Shown here: in pieces, positions 19,883 to 31,000 of the stretch
Layout of the letters: each line of letters starts with the position of its first letter
Numbering within the stretch: position 1 is the stretch's first letter
Assembly (NCBI RefSeq): GCF_008831285.2
Contig: NC_045140.1
Span: 7,252,505 to 7,316,504, forward strand
Length of the DNA stretch: 64,000 bases
Source of the DNA: Nymphaea colorata
Lineage: Eukaryota; Streptophyta; Magnoliopsida; Nymphaeales; Nymphaeaceae
Reading direction: 5' to 3'
The notes under the pieces: generated by a model
Seen by the model: only the letters and a program-made list of their open reading frames with translations
The model's database searches: none
What the model was told of the DNA's origin: nothing
Translations under genes and position numbers: made by a program

Positions 19883-21040
19883 AATGATATCTTTGAACAA
19901 GTTTTCAGAAAATGTGATGAGCACCACTTGCATCTTCAGTCTTTGATGAGGTATGATCATTACTCTCGTAGTTTTCAGTTCTATGTAGGTGGCTGTACTC
20001 TTGAAATATTTGATAATTCTTATTCCAAGATTGTTTCTGCAATTAAAGAAAAAAACTTGTAAGGACTTGAATATATGAATGTGAGAAATTTGGTTAGCTT
20101 TGTTCACTATGTCACAGTTTGGATTTACTAGTACTGTGGTTGTGCATCTTTTCTTGTTTGTATGGAATTGTTGCGACTTAGCTGTATGTTTTCCTTCATA
20201 TTTCTATCTTCAGTAGCTGCACTATTGAGATTTACCTTGGACTAGATGCTAATTTCTTTGTTTATTTTTCACAGGAAAATTCAGGATGATGGATTAGACA
20301 TACAAACAACTAGAAATTCTGATCATTTTGGTGCTGTAATTCACCACCTTTCCCTGATAAGAAACAAGCGTTGTCTTATGGCCTACATGTAACTGACCCA
20401 CTTCTTATCGTTTCCGTATGCTTGCGGAAAATGGGGGCCCTCATGCACATCCTTTCTTGCTCATCTTTCTCTCACTCTTGTGGATATCATCTAGGTACAA
20501 CCGGGCAGAAATAATACATAGCCTGAGATGGAAAATTGGGACTATACCTCCTGAAGAGATTCAATCAAAGCTTAACTACTCAGAAGAGGAGTATTTCAAG
20601 AATCACTGTGCTGCTTTGGAGGTTTATATGTCAGAAATAGATCTGGATTTGACAGTGGTCTCTGTCTCTGTCTCCCTCTCTCTCTCTCTCTTTCTCTCGC
20701 TCTCTCTTTCTCTCTCATTCAAAAATGTTTATACTGTCTTTAACAGGACATGATCCCACCTAATGATCCATCGATACTGGTCCGTGTCCGTTGTGATATT
20801 GGTGATGTCTTGCTTGGTGACCAGGTAGCATCCATCACTGACTAACAACTCGGTGCATTTGATGAAGCGTACAGATGCCGAACAATTTATTTCCCAGGTA
20901 ATCTAGGAATCATAAGTGCAGCTTATGTGGCTTTTTGAATTTTATGCTTCTATACACGTACTGGAAACGGGGGTGTATATCATCTCCTAACGTGCGTCCT
21001 ATTTTGGAAATTTCAGGGGCTGATGGAAGAGTTCACCTAA
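19883..21040 (+). pseudogene. PSF1: GINS complex subunit PSF1, 5'-truncated and frameshifted
   Basis: PSF1 is part of the GINS complex (CMG helicase) needed for DNA replication. Five exons are visible with canonical GT-AG introns: 19883-19950, 20275-20388, 20495-20657, 20747-20897 and 21017-21040. They encode DIFEQVFRKCDEHHLHLQSL, GLDIQTTRNSDHFGAVIHHL then SLIRNKRCLMAYM, YNRAEIIHSLRWKIG, DMIPPNDPSILVRV and the terminal GLMEEFT plus stop. Matches to plant PSF1 are continuous. Two faults stand out. The first exon (about 25 residues) is not found before 19883, where the hAT element abuts. In exon 4 the frame breaks after DQVASITD and resumes at NNSVHLMKRTDAEQFISQ, an apparent single-base insertion. 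It could be a decayed copy or a real gene with a sequencing error whose first exon lies beyond the transposon. Confidence 0.88.
20663..20719 (+). repeat. CT microsatellite in PSF1 intron
   Basis: An imperfect (TC)n run starts a few bases after the donor site of the third exon listed. Confidence 0.8.
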
Positions 21041-21829
21041 AACATGAGCGAGACTTTGCTTGACGCATAATTGGCTTTCCTTTTAGCATTTAAATGTGGA
21101 TAGCCCAGCTGTCTTATATAAGAGCTTTACTAGAATATCACTAAGGCCTACTTTTATGGCTGGAAATGATTTTATTCACGCTGTGGAAATCTTAGATTAT
21201 TTATTCGGGCTGGTATGTATGAGTATTTGTCCAAGGGGGTGCTATGTATCGTTGTTTGCTTACCTGGATAACATTATGCAGAGCCTCTTTTATTGTTTCA
21301 TTACTTGGATGATACCAGGATTTTTAGTTGCAACTTGTTTAATTTGGAACTTGAAATGAAAAGGTGCAACTTACGCTCCTTATTGTGTGATATATAATCG
21401 ACTACTTCGTGTGATAATTTGATTCAATAATGAAATAAATTTGTATTAAAATTAGCCATGCAGATGATGAAAAGCGATACAGCAACGTCTTGCCAGCGTA
21501 AATGGCAAAATGAAGGCCATACCAAATGTTCTGCCAAGCAATTTCTGGATTTCTAGAATATCCTCTCTGTGCTGTCCTTCTGAGAAAACAATGAACTCGT
21601 GAATTTTGCCGGCGGAAGCCAGAAATACCGCTCCAGGGCGAATGCTTTCGAAACTTTGCTAAATCTTCGTTTTTGCCCAAATTTAATTGGTTAAAGTTCC
21701 AAGCAAAGCAAGTGGTTGGAGCTCTGTTGGCACCTCTGCCATTGGAAGGCGTCAAGCTGCAGAAATCAGATCTCCACAGTGTAATGCCATTAATCTACGC
21801 AAATTCGGTTTTCGGCAGTTAACAGGATC
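21041..21829. other. Stretch downstream of PSF1, no supported gene
   Basis: Contains the presumable 3' untranslated region and AT-rich sequence. A minus-strand open segment at 21755-21402 (with SPWSGISGFRRQNSRVHCFL and PEIAWQNIWYGLHFAIYAGK) is open for 117 codons. I do not recognise the product and cannot support it as a gene. Confidence 0.4.
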
Positions 21830-22635
21830 GTTATAATAAGTCACTCGTAAAATTAATCACGAATAGCACTGATTTCCGTATCATTTTACTTAAGATTGGC
21901 GTTGGATAGCAATTGCTAGAGAGCACACTAGCGTTCTCTATTGAGGGAAGCAGTTTTACTTCTCTCTGTTTTTCTTCTTGTAAAATAAGAGAATACACCT
22001 CTCCAATGGAGGGGAAAGGATCCATTAACAATATCTGACTTCTTATTAATACGATTCATGGTGGTTCACTAAAACCTGCATCACCTTTTCCTCGTCTTGT
22101 TGATTGCTAAACTTTTTTATGGCACCACAGGTACAAATGGGCAGAGGTTCATATGAAGACAGTTCCTCCCAAAGCCCCTTGAGTTTTAGTAAAGTATGTT
22201 ACAACAGATCCGATCTCTTATAGATTCCTGTTTATTGCAGTTTTAACATGAAATTTTTGTGTGGCTGTGCCTTGAGTGTATCAATCATGCAGATCCTTCC
22301 AAACCACATGAGCGTAGATCACACTAGTGGCAATTTCTTTAGAACGAGCATTTATAATCCATGATAACACCATATTATTGCAACGTTTCCAAAAAATATA
22401 TTACGGTGATGAAACAGCTGGTTCGAAGATTGAGCCATCGACAAATCTCACGTGTAGTTGTCACCAGACAAAGGTTGAGAAACCAATAACGCACCTGGAT
22501 TGTCTGATTGGTGCAAGAAATATGGACTAACCAGATCAGCCAGCATTTCTGATGTTGAGGACAATGGTGGTGGTGTGATAACAGGAGTATTTGGGGCAGA
22601 CGAACTTTCACCAGCAGTAGTTTGCTCTGATACTA
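21830..22635 (-). pseudogene. Copia E gag relic with primer site
   Basis: The minus strand carries decayed copia Gag. It starts SEQTTAGESSSAPNTP just inside the primer-site-like TAGTATCAGAGC (22624-22635), then SPYFLHQSDNPGALLVSQPL and SGDNYT. A deletion follows, then in shifting frames [38 protein letters not shown] and LMDPFPSIGEVYSLILQEEK. These are the conserved blocks of the plant copia Gag (UBN2) family in correct order. Several stops and frame changes are present. No protease, integrase or RT follows, so the element is truncated. Confidence 0.82.
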
Positions 22636-22850
22636 TGTAAAATTTCAGAGTGCAAACGAAAGAACAGAGCACAAGAAACAGACAGGGCAAAAGGCTGTTC
22701 GCTGCCTGCTGTTTTATTTCTCAAGGAGAGGAGGAATGCTCTTTATACAATGCCTTAATAAAAATAAAAATCATCTCATGAGATATTTCATTTATATGTC
22801 ATCAAGAACAGTTTGAAACATATTGCTAATGTTGCTAAACATGTCCGCTT
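22636..22850 (-). mobile_element. Probable copia E 5' LTR, far end uncertain
   Basis: On the minus strand the sequence ends ...AATTTTACA at the primer site, as an LTR should. It contains a TATAAAG near 22740-22750. The distal end could not be fixed, since no second LTR or target duplication is visible, so the end coordinate is approximate. Confidence 0.45.
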
Positions 22851-24780
22851 CACACTTCAAAGCAAAACTTGGACAAAATGCTTTGATGCGGTGAACATGT
22901 AAGCTACATGTTCTCATGATAGCCAATTCATGTATATGATAACTATTTTTAGCACATGAATCGAACTATGCATAAAATGATGTAGCGAAATAATAACACA
23001 AATGATACCAAACAATTTGTTCGATTAAATGAATTGTTGTACGTTAACAGTTCATGACACCTTTTTTCTTGTTCTCATAAACCAGCAAATATTTGGATAG
23101 GTTCAAATGTTTGCGTAATATGTTTAACTATGAGACTGTTGAGACCAACTTTTGAACATGCAATAACAATATGACACTATGAAACATGGTTTTTTAGTAT
23201 AAACATTCGATTTTTTGGACAAAACATGACAACATAAAGAGGTCGTTGCTTGATAGTGATTTTCACCAATTTGTTTTTCTGTTTTTTTTTTTTGGCATTG
23301 TTGCTTCCATAACAATTTTACAAGTTCAAATGTTTGTTTAATATATCCAACTATGAGGCTGCTGATACGAACTTTTGAACATGAAAGAACAATACGACAC
23401 TACAAAGCATGGTTTTTGAGCATAAGCATATTGTCTTTGAACAAACATGATGACATAAAGCGGTTCTTACTTGATAGTGACTCCAGTCAATTTGTTTGCC
23501 AGTTTATTTATTCAGCATTACTTCCAACTATAATTTTTTTTTTCTCTCTTTCTTTGTGGCTTCTTTTGTTGTGTCCAATGATTTGATGAATTGGCCTGTC
23601 TTTTTCTTTAGGCTCTATCATCTTATTCACTAATACATGTCAACTTTCCAATGCAATCAATTTGTCTATTTGGAGAATCCAATAAAATCGAAACGATGTA
23701 GAGAGATTAACATGGCCCCCGCTCAGTGGCGGAGACAACAAAACTTTTTGAGAAGTCACTATTTTACAAACTTTTATATCTGAATGAGCATTTACATATA
23801 TAACAAAAGTAAATATTACAAGACCTTAATGTAAATCTGAAGGAAAACTGAGGCACTAGTTGCCCACACCAGCCTATATGTGGCTCCACAACTGCCTCAT
23901 TCAAATGGTCCAAATACAATCAAATCAACTTTTCTGCCAAGATAGGTCTATGTCCACGAAACATTATGCCAAACCATGCAATGTAATAGGGTTTGAGGGC
24001 ATTTTTTGGGCAGCTTCTTTTTTGTTCATAAGCAATATGGGAATTAGATATTTTGCATCTCCACCAAACACACGACTGCATGTTTGGGTATGAACATGCA
24101 ACACCCTCTTGTCATGGAGTTGTTTCCTTGTAAATTATTTCATAAGCTGAAGTGGTGAAATGCAAACTTTCAAAAGCTAAGAGCTCATTTTTGGATTAAT
24201 CAAAAGTTGGGTCTCTTAATTTTGATTCCGTTGGAGCACATGTGGTTCTCAAATGCACTTTAAATATATAACACAATGTTAAAGTCTTGAACAAATTGGC
24301 CTGTATACATCTAACAAACGGAGTTAAGTAGGACTATTTTTTTTGGTACTTATACGAGAAGACAGTGCGCCGTCAATTTAATAAATGCGCTCCACTCAAC
24401 TGATAGAGCACGGCGCCAATAGGAATTGAACTGGTGATGTGAGTTGTTCATATGAACCAACTGGTGATGTGAGTTGTTCATATGAATCAGTTTTACCAGC
24501 TATGCAATGCTCCATAATAAGTTAAAAGCTGACTGAGTCGTACATAAAAAATTATGTTTGCTCCATAAAAAGTGAAAAGCTGATAGTTACTGAGTCGTAA
24601 ATAAAAAATTATGTTTTAAAACAAGAAACCAAGAAATCGGCTTAGATGGACGATGAGGTGCCAGATTTAGCGAACAAAAAGAAAAGGAGGCGAAAAAAGA
24701 AAACGGAGGAGAGAGAGAGGGGGTGAGCGTGTGCGCGTTAGCATACATTTTAGATTTTACTAATTGCAGCACCCTTGCGT
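22851..24780. other. AT-rich intergenic stretch with small tandem duplications
   Basis: No gene. It holds two diverged copies of a unit of about 228 bases (about 23099-23326 and 23327-23545), a 30-bp exact-like duplication around 24427-24486 (AACTGGTGATGTGAGTTGTT...), and a further duplication of about 60 bases at 24500-24615 (GCTCCATAA...AAAAAATTATGTTT). Confidence 0.7.
23099..23545 (+). repeat. Diverged tandem duplication, about 228-bp unit
   Basis: Both copies start GTTCAAATGTTTG and share in order AACTATGAG, AACTTTTGAACATG, AACAATA(T/C)GACACTA, CATGGTTTTT, AACATGA and CTTGATAGTGA. They end in a T-rich tract. Divergence looks like a quarter of positions. Confidence 0.75.
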
Positions 24781-24829
24781 TTCTCAATTACGCATAGCCC
24801 GCGTTCGTTCGGAAGAAGGGAAGAGAAAG

Positions 24830-25091
24830 CGATAGAGACCGTTCTTCGTTCTTTCTTCTCTCCCTTCTTCTTCTTCCCTTCCGTCTTCTTACGAATCTAT
24901 TAATTGCGCTCCACTTTTCTTTCTCTATCAGATATCTCAGATCCGATCACCTCATTCTCTTTCTTTCTTTCTTGCGGTTCCGAGGTTGATCTCCGACGAC
25001 CCCGGCCTCGTCTAGATCGGGGGGCGACGATCCTTGGTTTATCGACAAATCGCGCGCGTCCGCGACGGTATTTCGACAGGATCGGCCGTTT
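24830..25091 (+). promoter_or_regulatory. CT-rich 5' leader of the SEC24 gene
   Basis: A pyrimidine-rich stretch (TTCTTTCTTCTCTCCC and similar), followed by a GC-rich segment up to the start codon at 25092, typical of plant housekeeping gene leaders. No TATA box could be assigned with confidence. Confidence 0.5.
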
Positions 25092-28000
25092 ATGGCGTCA
25101 TCGGCACCTAGACCTGGCTACCCCGGCCATCCTCAGGGGCCACCCGACGCTCTAGCTGCGGGTATTCAGAACCTGTACGTGACTCGCCCTAACGCGCCGG
25201 TTACTCGTCCTAACGCGCCGGTTACTCGTCCTGCGCCCTTTGCCGGCGCCGGATCCTCCCCAATGCCCATCGCTCGCACGGACGCACCTACGTACGCTCC
25301 TCCTCTTCGGGGCGTGTCGCCTCCGCCGTTTGTGACGGGGAATATTGGGCCTGGTCGACCGATGGGGTTCGCTCAGCCGCCTCCTCCGGCCGCGTCTAGG
25401 CCGGCCCGTTCTCCGCTTCGCCGCCGTCAAGCGGTCCGACGGCTATAAGTAACGGACCAGCAGCGTTTGTGCCTCCTGGATCTCGATTTCCTCCTACCGT
25501 GCAGGGTCCGCCTGGTTTGGCGCGTGGGCCTCCGCCGCCACCCGGCGTACGTCCGATGGCTGATAGTCAGAACGTTCCCGGCATCCTGCCGCAGGTTCAA
25601 CAGTCTCGCGCCCCATTTTTAGGTGGCAGCCAAGGAGTACCGGGTCCAATGATGCAGCCCCAGGCGACGCCGTTCGTGGGCGCTAGTCATGCTTCAGTTG
25701 CCCCACCGATGCAAGCAGCCCCAGCGCCATTCAGCGGTGGCCAATCTGGTTCACCCACTATGCGGCCGCCTGCACCTCCGTTCTTGGGAGCTACTCAGAG
25801 CGTACCCCCGTTGATGCAGGCACCTGCAGCACCATTTATGGGTAGCAGCCAACCTATGCCACCTCCCATGCAACAGCCTCCTCCGCCATTTGTAGGTGGT
25901 AGTCAAGTCATGCATCCGCCACCACCACCCACGTCCTTACCGTACGGCTCCCAACCATGGCCGAGTCAGCTCGCTCAGACTCCACAAGTAAGAAAATTGA
26001 ATTGTGAACACCTGTGTAATTCACTTGTTTATGCCGGTGAATCACTTCGAAGTTCTTTTGAAAAGTTTTTATATTTTCTAATCATGCTTTTTTTTTTTTT
26101 TGGCGATGAACCCTCTTTCTTTTTCTTTGTCTTGTATTTATGGCCTTCTCCATTCTTACGCTGTTTGTTGGTATATATGGTTGCCTCTCTTTCAAGTAAG
26201 ATGTTGAATTGATTGGAGTCCATCTGAGAAAACACAATCAAAGGTTCTTAGAATGCCATGCTTTAGAAACGATTATTTATCATCTAGAGGTACTTGCCAA
26301 AGAGCCATAAGGTTTGGATGTGATTGTATCTATTTTTTTGGGATGTTCCTGTTTCGATTCATCGTTTTTGTGGAGTCTTGTTGCTTGATCCATGTTGTGT
26401 TTGTAGTCAGTTACTGTCAATGCCTTCAATTCAGGGAATTTTCGTTCATTTATAGTGTTATACTCTTTAACAAATGTGATTTCTTACTTAGACGTATAAC
26501 AAATTAAGCGGTTGGGGGAAAAACTGGGAGTTTTCTTCGCAAGTTGAACTGCTTTTGTGTGACCTTAAAGAAGACGTATATTACACAGTTCATGGATCGC
26601 GTAAGAAATTACTTGATTGGAAATGCTGTTTTGCTGGTAACCCAACAGGGCAGAAGCTATGCCACATGGGTGCATGGTGTTGTCTGCAGCGGTTTTCTGA
26701 AAAACTTGGGTTCTTATATATATATGTGTGTGTGTGTGTGTGCATATATAGTTCACAAACAACAAACCTAACAATTTACAACTATCAAGCTGTCATAGTA
26801 TCAATCTATCAATATTTCACTGAAAAAGAATTGTCCATGTTCACTAAAATAGGTTCACTACAAACAGATTAAAATTAACATAAAAACCAATTATAAAAGA
26901 CCAAGGCAGGTGATAAACCGGATTATATAATAAAAGTGAAACAGATTAAATCAGATCGTTACATACAAAATAGATTACAGAATAAAGTAGGATGGATTAT
27001 ATATGTCAGCTAAAGCTAGTTCACAGCACACAAATTAGAAGTAAAATAAGAACAGATTAAAACAGATTTTAAGACACTAAGACAGGTTATACTTATAAAG
27101 CAGAGTGTATTAATAAAAGTAAAGTATTATAAAATAAGTCAACATCAGATTAGTAACAGATTATAAGACACTAAGACAGGTTAAACCAGAGTCTAAAATA
27201 AAACTAAAAAAATAACAACAATTCAATAAAACAGATTATAACAGTAGCAAACAGGAAAGTCATAATTAACGTAAGCTGTAAGGTGTGAGGTCATGGTGCT
27301 TGGAGAGAAACACCATAAAGAGGACTCTTTCACCATCGGCCATTGCTGGAGCTGGAAGTGATGAGACAGGGAGGCTGGACTCTTTCACCATCGGCCATTG
27401 CTGGAAGTGATGAGACAGGGAGGCTGATGGTCACCCAAAAAAAGGCATAGAGGAAGCTGATAGCTGCTGGTTGAAGTTGTCGATGAATTTGGGAGAGGAA
27501 ATTGAGAGCGAGAGAGGTGTCACCACCACCCACTAGCTGTCAGAAGAGAAGGGGTTTTTTGTCAAAGTCATTGCTACTCGCCTCTAGGGGTGGGCATCGG
27601 GCCCGGCCCGGGCCTGATAATAAAAAATTATTTTTAATTATAAAATAATTATTTTTAATAATATAAAATATATTTCAATTATAAAATACACATTATTAAG
27701 TTTAAAAAATAATAACAAATATTTTTTATAAATTATTTACGGGCCGGGCCGACCCGGGCTGCACAACCGGGCCCGATAGCCCGTTTTCCCGGCCCGAGCC
27801 CGGGCCAGACCGGGCAGGGTACCGGGTACACGGAGGCAGCCCGGCCTGGTACCCAGGCTTACTCGCCTCTCGGTGATTGGTCTTCATCAAATTCATTGGA
27901 GGGAACTGAGATAGAGAGAGAGGGAGAGAAAGAGATGGAAATGGATGGTTGTTGCTGCCAGATGTCTTCTTGCTGTTGCTGGTTAGTCATGGAAACCCAA

Positions 28001-31000
28001 ACACAAAAAGAGATGGAGAGGGAGAAGGGACTTATGAAAATGAAGCTTCTGGTGATTTTGGGAGCAAGAAATTGAGCCCTAAAGCTAGAAGGATAAACCT
28101 TTTTTTTAGTAACTTAATTCTATAGGGTTTGATTGCACCTGAGTGGGCAGGTGCAGTTACTGCAATTGACTTGCATGTTACTCAGGGTAAAAGCATTTTC
28201 CATCTGATGTTTCAAGCTGTCATTTGATAGCAAAGATGCAAAATGAAAAGAGTTGAATGGACTTTCTATAATGGGTGCCTAATTTTCGTTACTTTTTTGC
28301 TGTAAACAAAATCTGGTTGTATTGCCCAAATGCACAATGATGCATGTGCTTAACACGCTTAACTATTTTTGTACTGCACCACAATTTATGAGGGTATGTC
28401 ATTATGCAAGCGAAACTACATAATCAACCATTTGAATTGCCCCATATCTATGAATTCATGGCTGTGGATTTTGTGCTACCAAATATTTAAATCTTATACC
28501 ATGCTATAAAGTAATTGAATTTACTAAAATGGTAAATAAATCATGCGAAACATATCCAGAGGAAAGAGGGAAAGAGAGAGAAACAAAGGGAAAAGGGGGA
28601 AGGAGAGGGAGAGGAAAAAAGGAAGAGGAAAAAGATGGAGAAGAAAAAAAAAAAAGTTGGGCGCTGCCAGCCACACCCGACTCGGTCAAACCAAGTTGGG
28701 TGTATTGTCGGGCCGCATCCGCGTTGACTCGGGTGCGTCACCATTTTTGGCATATCCTTGTGACTTAGACCATTTGTTTTCTAGCTTAAGGAAAATTTGA
28801 TTATGTATGCTTCTGGTATCATGGTTCAGAGCCATTAGTTTAGATGCTTTTGAGCTTGGTGGGTGTAATTTGCAGTTTTGCATTCCATACAACAGGGTTC
28901 ATGTGCCATTGTGTTATGAAGTTGATGGTCTGCTTTATTGCTTATAGTCTAATATTTGATTTGATTCCAAATCCACTTGGTCAAATTCAATGAGAAAATT
29001 TGTTTTGGTACTGAACTTGATGTTACATGTCTAACCTAATTACATGTAAAAATTAGATCTATTTTTGTCTTCTCTATAATTCCATTTGAAGATGTTAAAT
29101 GTCTAAAGACTCTAAACCTAATTACATGTAAAAATTCACTCTAATTTTGTCTTCGGTATGACCCAATTTGAATGTCTTTGATTCAATACCCTACTGGCTC
29201 TGTTGTCAAAGGCTTGCTTAGCAGCTAGGTCCCCAAGCTTGGTCATTCACCTAGCTAGCTGTTTTTATGCAAAATGTCTTGAACTTCACTTGGGACACCT
29301 GATGATGTGGGCCTTACCAGTGGTAGACCTGCTTAAGCAGGATCTTGGGCCCTCCAAGGAAAAACTGATGAACTCCATTCCATGACACATTGTCTTGGCC
29401 AGGGTCATGGCCTTCCAACTTGGCTTAACCAAGTTTTTGCAGGTTGGATATTCAAATAAGTTTGGGTACTCAGTCCAAGTTTTAGGTGGATCCAGGTTCG
29501 GACTGAGAACTTATGATCCTAGAGGGTTACTGATCTGAGCGAACACCAAAACCTTGGTTTAGGTTGAGGGAGCCCAAGAGATGTGTGGTAAGCAGTGGGA
29601 TGATGGGGTCGTGTGGTATGTGGCAGCAGTTCTGGGTCATTGCAGTAGCAGCCTACTCATGGAAAGATACTTCAACACATGTCCCAAGACAGAATGGAAA
29701 GGTGGGGGGTGGGGTGGGGTTACTAATGGTTGCTGCAACATTACTATTTTTGGGATGGGGTTTATTGATGGGATGAGTGAAATCCTATCCTTCCCAACTG
29801 TGCTGGGTTGAGTGAGGCCGTGCTGCAAGAAAACATTGACGGATTCTTTTGACACTCAGGACCTGAAGTCAAAGGTGAGGCAGTTGGTGCATGGGATCAG
29901 CTTGCGTGCTGCAAGGCAGTAGGACATATCACCATAGATGCACATTGTTATTGTTGGCCTTGCTTGACACAGGACGTTGATTCGAGTAGAGTGAATGCGG
30001 CCACAAATTTGATGTGCAGACAAATTTCTCCAACAGCTGACAAGCACGTGACCTGGGGAGAGCTTGGTGGCCGTCGCTAGGTTGCTGGGGCTTTGAAGCT
30101 TGTGGATAGGTTAGGGCCCATGTCAAAAGGACTCACGAAAAAAAATTGAGTATATATGAGTATTATGATGTGTCTATATATGTGACTGTATATAAAATCT
30201 AATGTTGCGTTTTATTTTTGTTTTATTTGTTTTGGCGCAAGTGCCTTGGTTCTATGTTTTACTCAATCCCTAGGCTCTGCCTAATGCGTTTAGCAGCATA
30301 GCCTATTACTCAAATAAGGTGACAGTTATATCTGGTCGGTCTCTTAACCCTTTGTGTCCTTTCTTGCACCTGTAGCAACCTAGTGTTGCATTGGCGCAGA
30401 CAAGTTGGTCTTATTGTTGTTCATATAATCATATAGTAATGTTAACTGTAAGTTGTAAATCATGAGATATTAGAAAGCACAAATGTTAAAGTCTCGCAAG
30501 ATATTGAAAATACATGAAATTTAGTATCTCTTATAGTATCTCGACATTATTAGAATATTATTGTGAAAATTTCATTTATTTGCTATTCGTTAATAAATAA
30601 CATTTCCATTTTTTCCCTACTTATTTTTTCCGTAGTTTTAAAGCTTTAGTGACATGTTTTACTAGATCTATTAGAAAAATATCAAGTCCTGATATGTTGC
30701 ATCAGTTTAGACCATTGTTTGTGATTGTGGACACAGCCTCATTCGGAATTTTGGACTTCTTACTGAAAATGATTGTTTGTGTACTGGTTCTGAAGAGTTC
30801 CTAGAATCATCTAAGGAGAATTGGGTATCCTTCATATCATAAGACTTAGCCTCACCAGGATCAATGTTTGTGACTATTATCCCAACCTCATTTGGAGTTC
30901 TGGAATTCTAAACACATCCATTTGTGTCATGTGTTCTCCAAAGTTCTCATTAGGTTAGGTTAGGTTAGTTTATCTTTTTATGGACAAATAAGCTTACGCT

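Noticed and set aside
21402-21755. 117-codon minus-strand ORF downstream of PSF1
   Set aside because: It is open but not recognisable. It may be chance in a non-coding region, so it is not called as a gene.
24427-24486. CRISPR-like array from short repeats
   Set aside because: It is a two-copy tandem duplication without spacers, in a plant genome.
28558-28656. Coding sequence in the purine-rich tract (lysine/glutamate-rich frames)
   Set aside because: The frames arise from an A/G-only tract inside an intron. All three frames are open for the same reason.
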